From positions 1 through 5,156 of the forward strand of contig JAPWUY010000180.1 of the NCBI GenBank assembly GCA_028275295.1: a DNA stretch of 5,156 bases, given 5' to 3'. The position numbers and the translations under genes are program-made. The notes under the pieces are model-generated. The model ran no database searches and had not been told where the DNA came from. It was given only the letters and a program-made list of their open reading frames with translations. The stretch's first letter is position 1, and the number at the start of each line of letters is the position of its first letter. The stretch is from Thermodesulfobacteriota bacterium. GTDB taxonomy: Bacteria > Desulfobacterota > Desulfocorpusculales > Desulfocorpusculum. This document shows, in pieces, positions 1-5,156 of this stretch.

Positions 1-1
1 G

Positions 2-1264
2 ACCTTCAAGGAGGCCCTGAGGACGACCCTTGTGAAGAGGGCGGAACACTCTGATCAATTCGAGAGGATCTTTGCCCTGCATTTTTGCCACCTGGAGGAG
101 GAAAAGGGAGAGGGAGGAGATGGGGAGCGCCTCTTCGTGCGCTTTCTCGATGGGCAAAGGGCCCTTGAGAAGACTGGCCTGAGCCTATCTCCCCTGGCCA
201 AGGCGCTCCTAGGTGGGGAGGGCCCCCTTCTGGAGCGAATGGCCCTTCAGGCTGCAAGGGAGGCCTCCTTAAAGGAAATGGAACATTCGTTGCAGTTGGG
301 ATCTTACTTGAGAAGGATGAAGGAGAAGTTGGGATTTTTCGAGGCGATGAAGGAGTTGGAGACTCTGGTCCAGAGGCTCGAGGAACAGTCCTCGGAACCC
401 CAAAGCATCCCCCCCTTGAAGAACATACTGCGAAGGAATCGTGAAGGCCTCGAGACAATGCTGAGAAGGCTTGCGAGGATCCATTTGGACAGGAGGGGGG
501 AATCCTGGAGAAGGAGGTTTTCATCTCCTAGCCTCCTGGACAAGAGCTTTTGGTCCCTCACGGAAGAAGAGATTGGAGAGATGAGGAGGGAAGTGGCGAT
601 CCTAGCGAGGAAGCTCAAGTTGAAAGTGGCCCAGGTTGACAGACGCTCCATGAGGGGACGGCTCAATACGAGGAAGACCCTGAGGAGGAATCTTGGGACA
701 GAGGGTGTGCCCTTTGAGATGGTTTTCAGACAGAAGAAGAGGAAAAAGTCACAGGTAATGGCCCTTTGCGATGTCTCCTCATCGGTCTGGAATGCTTCCC
801 GGTTCATGTTAAATCTCCTCTATGCCATCCAGGACCAGTTCGATAGGGTGAGGAGTTTTGTGTTCGTGAGCGAACTGGGAGAAGTGACATCCTTCTTCGA
901 GAGGATGGAGCCCAATGAGGCCATAGAGAAGGCCCTCAAGGAGGCCCCCATTCGTTACCACAGCTACTCGGATTACGGGGATGTGCTCCTCGAGTTCCAG
1001 AGAAAGTATTTCAAGGACGTGAATTCGAGGACGATGGTGATCATAATAGGAGATGGCCGCAACAATTACCTCCCTACCCGATCCTTCGTGTTGGAAGAGC
1101 TGCGGGAGAGGTGCCGGAAACTCATATGGTTGAACCCAGAGCCCAGGACCATGTGGGGCACGGGAGATAGCGCCATGCTCGAATATGCGGCCTTCTGTAC
1201 CCTCGTCGAGGAGTGCAGAAATCTGAGACAGCTTTCCAATTTCGTGGAGAAACTGATTCTCTGA
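2..1264 (+). CDS. CoxE-like von Willebrand factor A (VWA) domain protein, 5'-truncated by the window edge
   Basis: This is a cytoplasmic VWA protein of the CoxE family, whose members usually work with a MoxR-type AAA+ ATPase as a metal-dependent chaperone pair. The frame is open to the left edge. The residues before the GTG at 32 (FKEALRTTLVKR) look like the conserved CoxE N-terminus, so 32 is probably not the true start. Numbering from that GTG, residues 1-240 are charged and helical, and the VWA domain occupies about 243-410. The metal-site (MIDAS) residues are present: D247-V-S-S-S251 (DxSxS), S313-D314-Y-G in the second loop and D341 in IIGDGRNN. The C-terminus (LNPEPRTMWGTGDS, then NLRQLSNF) is typical of the family. 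The stop overlaps the next gene, which suggests co-translation. No MoxR gene is visible; it would be expected upstream. Family assignment is secure, but the client protein is unknown. Confidence 0.9.
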   Translation, partial: TFKEALRTTLVKRAEHSDQFERIFALHFCHLEEEKGEGGDGERLFVRFLDGQRALEKTGLSLSPLAKALLGGEGPLLERMALQAAREASLKEMEHSLQLGSYLRRMKEKLGFFEAMKELETLVQRLEEQSSEPQSIPPLKNILRRNREGLETMLRRLARIHLDRRGESWRRRFSSPSLLDKSFWSLTEEEIGEMRREVAILARKLKLKVAQVDRRSMRGRLNTRKTLRRNLGTEGVPFEMVFRQKKRKKSQVMALCDVSSSVWNASRFMLNLLYAIQDQFDRVRSFVFVSELGEVTSFFERMEPNEAIEKALKEAPIRYHSYSDYGDVLLEFQRKYFKDVNSRTMVIIIGDGRNNYLPTRSFVLEELRERCRKLIWLNPEPRTMWGTGDSAMLEYAAFCTLVEECRNLRQLSNFVEKLIL

Positions 1265-2004
1265 AAAGGAAGGGGGCACCGACGATCCCTGGGGGAAGAG
1301 GATCCCTCGAGCCCGAGATAATCTACAAGGACTCGGAGATACTTGTCATAGACAAACCGGCTGGGCTCCTCGCGGTCCCCATTGGGGGCTCGAGGGCTCC
1401 GAGCGCGCAGAAGCTCCTTCTCGAGAAGCTTTCCAAGGGTGGCTCCTACCTTTTCCCAGTCCACAGGATAGATCGCTACACCTCTGGCCTCATGGTCTTT
1501 GCTAGGACAAGGCATGCCATGTCCCATCTCGCTAGGCAGTTTCGCTCCCACAGCCCCAGGAGAATTTACTTGGCAATAGTGAGAGGCGGCCCTGTGCATG
1601 ACCAAGGGGAGCTCAGAGACTGGCTCAAGTTGGTGAAGAGGGGATTCAGACAGCTGGTTGTGGGTGAAGGGGAGGGGGGTACCCTGGCCATAACTAGGTT
1701 CAAGGTCCTGGAGCGGTTCGAGGGCGCGACCCTCCTTGAGGCTCAGCTCATAACCGGCCTGAAGAATCAAATCAGGGCACAATTTGCCCACCATGGCATG
1801 GCCCTGTGGGGAGATAGACACTACTCGCCCTCTGAGAGATGGACTCAAGAGATGGACAGACAGGCCCTCCACTCGTGGAGACTGGGATTCGTGCATCCCA
1901 AAAGCGGAAAATATGTGGAGTTCGAGTGTCCACCTCCCGAGGATTTCAAGAGACTCCTGGAGAGGCTCAGGCAGAGGGGCCATGCTGGATCCTCTGGGCG
2001 TTGA
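1213..2004 (+). CDS. RluA-family RNA pseudouridine synthase (rRNA or tRNA)
   Basis: This enzyme isomerises specific uridines to pseudouridine in rRNA or tRNA; the target cannot be read from sequence. The fold begins near residue 36 with IIYKDSEILVIDKPAGLLAVP. The catalytic aspartate is D87 in HRIDRYTSGL. The later conserved segment TGLKNQIRAQ...ALWGDRHY (about 180-205) matches the family's TGxxxQIR...GDxxY block, with N in place of the commoner H before QIR. There is no N-terminal S4 domain, so it is the short type, and about 260 residues is normal. The start is uncertain. GTG at 1213 is the only conventional start codon ahead of the domain, but it overlaps the VWA gene by 52 bases and its purine stretch directly abuts the start codon. 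A CTG at 1261, overlapping the upstream TGA as CTGA with GGAG at 1246-1249, would give 247 residues. The function call is firm; the start is not. Confidence 0.92.
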   Translation: MQKSETAFQFRGETDSLKRKGAPTIPGGRGSLEPEIIYKDSEILVIDKPAGLLAVPIGGSRAPSAQKLLLEKLSKGGSYLFPVHRIDRYTSGLMVFARTRHAMSHLARQFRSHSPRRIYLAIVRGGPVHDQGELRDWLKLVKRGFRQLVVGEGEGGTLAITRFKVLERFEGATLLEAQLITGLKNQIRAQFAHHGMALWGDRHYSPSERWTQEMDRQALHSWRLGFVHPKSGKYVEFECPPPEDFKRLLERLRQRGHAGSSGR

Positions 2005-2029
2005 CAGATCTCGCACGGGCTGCTATAGG
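2001..2029 (+). promoter_or_regulatory. Predicted sigma70-type promoter for malonyl-CoA decarboxylase
   Basis: There is a perfect TTGACA -35 box at 2001-2006, a 17-bp spacer, and TATAGG (4 of 6 matches) at 2024-2029 preceded by the extended -10 dinucleotide TG at 2021-2022. Transcription would begin near 2035-2036, leaving a leader of about 37 bases before the ATG at 2073. The -35 box contains the rluA-like gene's TGA stop. Its position in the only gap ahead of the decarboxylase supports it being real. It has not been tested experimentally, and the lineage's own sigma preferences are unknown. Confidence 0.6.
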
Positions 2030-2057
2030 ATCGGAATTGAGCCTGGAAAGATCTCTC

Positions 2058-2065
2058 GAGGTGAG
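2058..2065 (+). promoter_or_regulatory. Shine-Dalgarno site that fixes the malonyl-CoA decarboxylase start
   Basis: GAGGTGAG lies 7 bases before the ATG at 2073. This spacing favours ATG 2073 over the in-frame GTG at 2061 and TTG at 2037, and over the ATG at 1839 that lies deep inside the preceding gene. TTG 2037 would sit almost at the predicted transcription start. Confidence 0.6.
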
Positions 2066-2072
2066 CGAGGCC

Positions 2073-3422
2073 ATGGAAAGGGAACGGAATTTGGGCAAGA
2101 GACTTTCCTCTGTGATAGAGACCTTCAGGGAGATAAAGGAGAGGGAGGATCCTCCCCAGGGTTTGATTCTCCGTTTTCAGGAGCTCTATGGCGGCCTGTC
2201 CAGGGAGGAGAGGGTCACCTTGTTCGAGCACCTCCTCAGCGGTTTCGAGACCTCGAAGGCAGAAATCGAAGAGGACCTCAAGGGAGTGATAGCCACAAAA
2301 ACAGAGGATCCGGCCAAGTGGAGCAAGACACTGGCCTCTCTGAGGAGAAAACTCGAGTCTCCGAGGATGAGGGTTTTCAGGAGATTCATGAACGTCTCTG
2401 GCGGACTCAAATTTCTTCTGGATCTCAGGGCTGACGTCCTCTCTGCCCAAAGGCAGAGCCAGATGGATCTCTCGCCCATAGACGAGGAGATAGCCCACCT
2501 GTTCACGTCCTGGTTCCAGCAGGGATTCCTCTTCCTCCAGGAGATCACCCAAGATTCTCCGTACAGGCAGATAAGATTCCTCAAGGAGCATGACATGGTC
2601 CATCCCATGGCCAGCCTGGAGGAGATGGGTGACAGACTGGGGGAGGACAGAAGGTGTTTTTCCCTCTACCATAGGGCAATGCCCGAGGAGCCGGTCGTGT
2701 TCATAGAGGTCGCCCTCACCAAGGGCATAGCCCGCTCCATCCACGACATAATAGAGAAGGACAGATCCAAGACCAGGAAGAAGGGAAAGCCGGATACGGC
2801 GATCTTCTATTCCATAAACAACACCCAGAACGGGCTCGCTGGACTGGGTCTGGGCAAGGTACTGATATTCCAGGTGGTGGAGGCTCTCAAGAGAGACAAT
2901 CCTGAAATAAAGACCTTCTCCACTCTGAGCCCGATTCCAGGGTTCTGGGAGAGGTACCTCAGGAGAATCCTCTCCGGGGAGGATGTTCCCTTCTCCCTGA
3001 AGCCAGAGAAGGTGGAGGACTTCTTCTCCGCCAAGGCCAAAAAGAGGGTTCTCGAGCTTTACAAGGAGAGGACCGGGAAAGAGACCCAGAGCCTCAACGA
3101 GGCCCTTTTGGGAATATTGTCCTCCCCAGATTGGATAGAGGATGGCCGCTGCGAGGAGGTCTTGAGGAAGCCTCTGACCGAGATAACCTATTATTACATA
3201 ACGCAGGAGAAGGATGCCCATGGGAAGCCCCTCAACCCCGTTGCCAATTTTCACATGAGCAATGGGGCGACAGTATCCCTCCAAAACGTGAACTTCGGGG
3301 CGAATCGTTTCAGAAGGGGCCTCGAGGAATCATGTAGCATGATGGTAAACTACATCTACTCCATGACCTGGCTGCAACAGATAGGCCGAACCATGCAATC
3401 CCTTTTGCCGTGGAAGGTCTGA
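2073..3422 (+). CDS. Malonyl-CoA decarboxylase (EC 4.1.1.9)
   Basis: This cytoplasmic enzyme converts malonyl-CoA to acetyl-CoA and CO2. The family recurs in malonate catabolism and in controlling malonyl-CoA levels. From ATG 2073 it has 449 residues, a normal bacterial length. The N-terminal half is helical (LYGGLSREER; then FMNVSGGLKFLLDLRADVL near 107-125). The C-terminal half has the acetyltransferase-like catalytic fold: FIEVALTKGIA, AIFYSINNTQNGL, TLSPIPGF and NPVANFHMSNGA. By comparison with the human enzyme's Ser329/His423 pair (recalled, not aligned by tool), the catalytic residues are S286 in LSPIPGF and H394 in NFHMSNGA, so it looks active. The ending MMVNYIY is also conserved. No signal peptide or membrane segment is seen. 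It follows its own predicted promoter, and no malonyl-CoA synthetase (matB) or malonate transporter (matC) lies in the window. That leaves malonate degradation, fatty-acid control or product recycling open. Confidence 0.95.
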   Translation: MERERNLGKRLSSVIETFREIKEREDPPQGLILRFQELYGGLSREERVTLFEHLLSGFETSKAEIEEDLKGVIATKTEDPAKWSKTLASLRRKLESPRMRVFRRFMNVSGGLKFLLDLRADVLSAQRQSQMDLSPIDEEIAHLFTSWFQQGFLFLQEITQDSPYRQIRFLKEHDMVHPMASLEEMGDRLGEDRRCFSLYHRAMPEEPVVFIEVALTKGIARSIHDIIEKDRSKTRKKGKPDTAIFYSINNTQNGLAGLGLGKVLIFQVVEALKRDNPEIKTFSTLSPIPGFWERYLRRILSGEDVPFSLKPEKVEDFFSAKAKKRVLELYKERTGKETQSLNEALLGILSSPDWIEDGRCEEVLRKPLTEITYYYITQEKDAHGKPLNPVANFHMSNGATVSLQNVNFGANRFRRGLEESCSMMVNYIYSMTWLQQIGRTMQSLLPWKV

Positions 3423-3441
3423 TACCCCAGTGGAGAGAGGA

Positions 3442-3473
3442 GGGCTGGGATTGGTCGGGATGGGGGAAGAGGG
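3442..3473 (+). other. Potential G-quadruplex motif in the gap after malonyl-CoA decarboxylase
   Basis: G-runs at 3442-3444, 3447-3449, 3457-3459 and 3462-3466 are separated by loops of 2, 7 and 2 bases, which fits the standard G3+N1-7 pattern. A fifth run at 3471-3473 follows after 4 bases. The motif is on the coding (RNA-like) strand, 20 bases after the decarboxylase stop. The neighbourhood is purine-rich in general, so it may be a composition effect. Folding has not been shown. Confidence 0.4.
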
Positions 3474-3490
3474 AGAATCTTCTGGAGGGG

Positions 3491-3529
3491 CCTCGAGCCC
3501 GTCTCTAGTAGCTCGAGACAGGGCTGAGG
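3491..3529 (+). other. Bulged inverted repeat / hairpin between malonyl-CoA decarboxylase and the DNA methyltransferase
   Basis: The left arm is CCTC-g-AGCCC-GTCTC (3491-3505) and the right arm is GAGAC-a-GGGCT-GAGG (3515-3529). They pair over 14 bp with one bulged base on each side and a 9-base loop. A second, mutually exclusive 7-bp hairpin can form between CTCGAGC (3493-3499) and GCTCGAG (3511-3517). No T-run follows, so it is not a standard intrinsic terminator. It could be a transcript-end stabiliser, an attenuator ahead of the methyltransferase, or a protein-binding site. The rest of the 161-base gap (3423-3583) holds the G-run motif and no convincing gene or promoter. Confidence 0.5.
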
Positions 3530-3583
3530 GCATGGAAGGATGGGATCTTGACCCCCCCGGAAACGAATCGAGGCTCAGAAGCC

Positions 3584-4816
3584 ATGTCCCGGGGTGTAGA
3601 GGGAGTCTTGAGGTTTTTGGAGAGCTATTCGTGGCCGCATTCCCCAGGGGCGGTTGAGGAGATAGAGGTCGAGGGGAAGAAGCTCCCCAGGTTCGTGGGG
3701 GAATTCTGGACTGCCAAGCAAAGGCAAGCCCACTCAATACACGAGATCTCTTATAGGGCCTGTTTCAAGCCCCAACTTCCGAGGTTCTTCATAGAGCTCC
3801 TCACCGAGCCGGGCGATACGGTCTATGATCCTTTTTGCGGCAGGGGAACCACTGCCGTAGAGGCAGCCCTTCTCGGTAGGAGGGTCATAGCCAATGATGC
3901 CAACCCCTTGAGCAGGGTATTCTTGACTCCCAGGTTGGCCGTCCCTGAGATCTCCGAGGTGGAGCGAAGGCTCAAAGGGCTTCCCGTGGATTACGGAGCG
4001 AGGGCTGAACTGGATCTGAGCATGTTCTATCATCCAAGGACAGAGGCCGAGATAGTTTCCCTGAGGAGCTACCTCCGTGACAGGAGCCGACAAGGCCTGG
4101 AAGACCATGTGGATTCCTGGATAAGGATGGTTGCCACAAATAGGCTCACTGGACACTCCAGAGGTTTCTTCTCGGTGTACACCCTGCCTCCAAACCAGGC
4201 CGTGTCTCCTTCCAAACAGCGGGAGATCAACGAGAAGCTGGGGCAAGTCCCGGAATACAGGGACACAAAGGCCCTGATCATGAGAAAGAGCAGGCAGCTC
4301 TTGAGGGACCTTCGCCCTGAGGAGGCCGAGGCCTTGAGAAAGGCTGCCAAGGAAGCCATCATAATCTCCAAGGATGCCAGGGAAACATCCGAGATACCAT
4401 CCGATTCCGTCCACCTCACAGTCACCTCGCCGCCATTTCTCGACGTAGTTCAGTATCATGAGGACAACTGGCTCAGGTGCTGGTTCAATGACATAGAAAA
4501 GGAGCTCGTGGCCTCGGCCATCACCCTCACGGGAAGCCTCCTGGAGTGGAGAAGGTTCATGGAAGAGGTCTTTGGCGAGCTCTACAGGGTCACAAGACCT
4601 GGCGGTTGGGTGGCTTTCGAGGTGGGAGAGGTGAGGGGGGGGAAGGTGTTTTTGGAAGACACAGTGCTTCCCATCGGGATAAGGAGCGGGTTTCGGGCCG
4701 TTGCGGTCCTGATCAACAGACAGAGGTTCACGAAGACTTCCAGGATTTGGGGCGTTGAGAACCAGCTCAAAGGGACCAATACCAACAGGATAGTGCTCTT
4801 GAGAAAGGAAGGGTGA
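3584..4816 (+). CDS. Solitary SAM-dependent DNA methyltransferase with TSPPF catalytic motif (N4-cytosine/N6-adenine type)
   Basis: This is a predicted DNA amino-methyltransferase that transfers a methyl group from S-adenosylmethionine to an exocyclic amino group. From ATG 3584 it has 410 residues. Motif I is D82-PFCGRGTT, followed by an acidic motif (IANDANPLS, D105). The catalytic motif IV is T281-SPPF285, continuing VVQYHEDNWLRCWF. A central segment of about 170 residues contains LPPNQAVS (201-208), which recurs in a group of stand-alone methylases I recall. The C-terminus has ELYRVTRPGGWVAFEVGEV and ends in TNRIVLLRK. The SAM motif precedes the catalytic one, the reverse of most SPPY...DPFxGSGTT (beta-class) enzymes. 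TSPP rather than DPPY leans towards N4-cytosine, but this is not decisive. ATG 3584 (GAGG at 3570-3573, 10-base spacer) is preferred over TTG 3548, because homology-like sequence starts just after it. No restriction endonuclease is adjacent, and the stop is tightly linked to the next gene. The target sequence is unknown. Confidence 0.87.
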   Translation: MSRGVEGVLRFLESYSWPHSPGAVEEIEVEGKKLPRFVGEFWTAKQRQAHSIHEISYRACFKPQLPRFFIELLTEPGDTVYDPFCGRGTTAVEAALLGRRVIANDANPLSRVFLTPRLAVPEISEVERRLKGLPVDYGARAELDLSMFYHPRTEAEIVSLRSYLRDRSRQGLEDHVDSWIRMVATNRLTGHSRGFFSVYTLPPNQAVSPSKQREINEKLGQVPEYRDTKALIMRKSRQLLRDLRPEEAEALRKAAKEAIIISKDARETSEIPSDSVHLTVTSPPFLDVVQYHEDNWLRCWFNDIEKELVASAITLTGSLLEWRRFMEEVFGELYRVTRPGGWVAFEVGEVRGGKVFLEDTVLPIGIRSGFRAVAVLINRQRFTKTSRIWGVENQLKGTNTNRIVLLRKEG

Positions 4817-4821
4817 GGAGG
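4816..4821 (+). promoter_or_regulatory. Shine-Dalgarno site for inositol-3-phosphate synthase, touching the methyltransferase stop
   Basis: AGGAGG begins at the last base of the methyltransferase TGA (TGAGGAGG) and lies 6 bases before TTG 4828. This arrangement suggests translational coupling and decides in favour of the TTG start. The alternative ATG at 4849 has only AGGGAG ending 2 bases away, which is too close to be a good site. Confidence 0.55.
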
Positions 4822-4827
4822 GGGAGG

Positions 4828-5156
4828 TTGGGAGAAAAAAAGGGAGCAATGATCCTGGCTGTAGGGGCCAAGGGAGCTGTTGGAAGCACTGTAGCCGCGC
4901 TAGTTGCTGCCCTTCAGGAAGAAGGGGAGAGGTCCTCCCAATGTCTCACTACAAGGGGATGTCTAGCTGGCTTGATGGAGACTGGTGCCATTGCCTTTGG
5001 AGGTTGGGACACGAAGCCCCATTCCCTGGAAGATGCATTGGAGAGACAGGGTGTGATACCCAGGGAGATCTGGTCCAGGTACCGGGGACTCCTGGAGAAG
5101 ATGGAGGTGTTTTCAGAGCCCAAGGGGACAACTTTGGGGGAGAAGACAGAGATGAT
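4828..5156 (+). CDS. Inositol-3-phosphate (myo-inositol-1-phosphate) synthase, 3'-truncated by the window edge
   Basis: The enzyme makes 1L-myo-inositol 1-phosphate from glucose 6-phosphate using bound NAD. The product feeds inositol phospholipids or, in many thermophiles, the heat-protective solute di-myo-inositol phosphate. Only about 109 residues are visible. They open with a Rossmann loop, V12-GAKGAVG19-ST, after a short lysine-containing lead, and contain the family signature F57-GGWD61. The catalytic lysine region lies beyond the window. The start is chosen as TTG 4828 because of the AGGAGG site 6 bases upstream; ATG 4849 is an alternative that removes 7 residues. Only 11 bases separate it from the methyltransferase stop, so the two are probably co-transcribed and coupled. 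The family call rests on the N-terminal motifs only; another NAD-binding protein with an FGGWD-like signature is unlikely. Confidence 0.85.
   Translation, partial: MGEKKGAMILAVGAKGAVGSTVAALVAALQEEGERSSQCLTTRGCLAGLMETGAIAFGGWDTKPHSLEDALERQGVIPREIWSRYRGLLEKMEVFSEPKGTTLGEKTEM

Noticed and set aside
1066..2016. Minus-strand open reading frame opposite the pseudouridine synthase
   Set aside because: It spans two real genes and shows no family motif, so it is a composition shadow.
1784..2434. Plus-strand open reading frame bridging the pseudouridine synthase and the decarboxylase
   Set aside because: It is out of frame with both genes, glycine/arginine-rich and without motifs; the conserved residues lie in the other frames.
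1845..3284. Long open reading frame on the minus strand opposite malonyl-CoA decarboxylase
   Set aside because: The plus-strand protein is an unmistakable conserved enzyme; the minus-strand product has no recognisable domain, and its length follows from the codon bias of the gene opposite.
3491..3540. Rho-independent terminator after the decarboxylase
   Set aside because: The hairpin is strong, but the following bases (GGCATGGAAGGATGGG) contain no T-run, so I list it only as a structured element.
3548..3583. TTG at 3548 as the methyltransferase start, and TTGACC there as a -35 box
   Set aside because: The extra residues (TPPETNRGSEA) do not look conserved, the ATG at 3584 has an acceptable ribosome site, and no -10 box follows TTGACC at a suitable distance.
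3430..3657. Small plus-strand open reading frame in the gap before the methyltransferase (75 codons)
   Set aside because: It has low-complexity Gly/Glu content from the purine-rich DNA, overlaps the methyltransferase start, and no good ribosome site or homology was recognised.
3734..4849. Long minus-strand open reading frame opposite the methyltransferase
   Set aside because: It lies antisense to a gene with clear catalytic motifs, has low-complexity proline-rich content and no recognisable domain.
1..5156. Defence island, mobile element, CRISPR array or RNA gene
   Set aside because: No transposase, integrase, endonuclease, toxin, regular repeat array, tRNA or rRNA sequence was found; apart from the methyltransferase, the genes are ordinary metabolic or RNA-processing families.

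Overview
The window is a compact stretch of bacterial chromosome with all five recognisable genes on the plus strand. The sequence is moderately GC-rich (judged by eye), the coding strand is purine-loaded, and arginine is mostly AGG/AGA with frequent ATA for isoleucine. That codon style is common in thermophilic or anaerobic lineages such as Desulfobacterota, Thermodesulfobacteria-like groups and Synergistota. I cannot place the organism more precisely, and the thermophile suggestion is an inference.

Layout, left to right: (1) the 3' part of a CoxE-type von Willebrand factor A protein, whose start lies before the window; (2) an RluA-family pseudouridine synthase that overlaps or abuts it, so the two are probably translated together; (3) a sigma70-type promoter (TTGACA, 17-bp spacer, TGC-TATAGG) whose -35 box overlaps the rluA-like stop codon, followed by a Shine-Dalgarno site and a full-length malonyl-CoA decarboxylase with both catalytic residues (Ser286, His394); (4) a 161-bp gap containing a G-quadruplex-type G-run motif and a strong bulged hairpin; (5) a DNA methyltransferase in which the SAM-binding motif precedes the TSPPF catalytic motif; (6) 11 bp later, with its Shine-Dalgarno site touching the methyltransferase stop codon, the 5' part of an inositol-3-phosphate (myo-inositol-1-phosphate) synthase that runs off the right end.

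The genes do not form one obvious pathway. The likely transcription units are: VWA-rluA (probably begun upstream with a MoxR ATPase, not visible here); the decarboxylase from its own promoter; and methyltransferase-inositol phosphate synthase as a tightly spaced pair. There are no mobile elements, CRISPR arrays, RNA genes or restriction endonuclease in the window, and nothing amounts to a clearly new multi-gene system. The more interesting points are the solitary methyltransferase coupled to a metabolic gene, the solitary decarboxylase with its own promoter, the structured gap between them, and several non-ATG starts.
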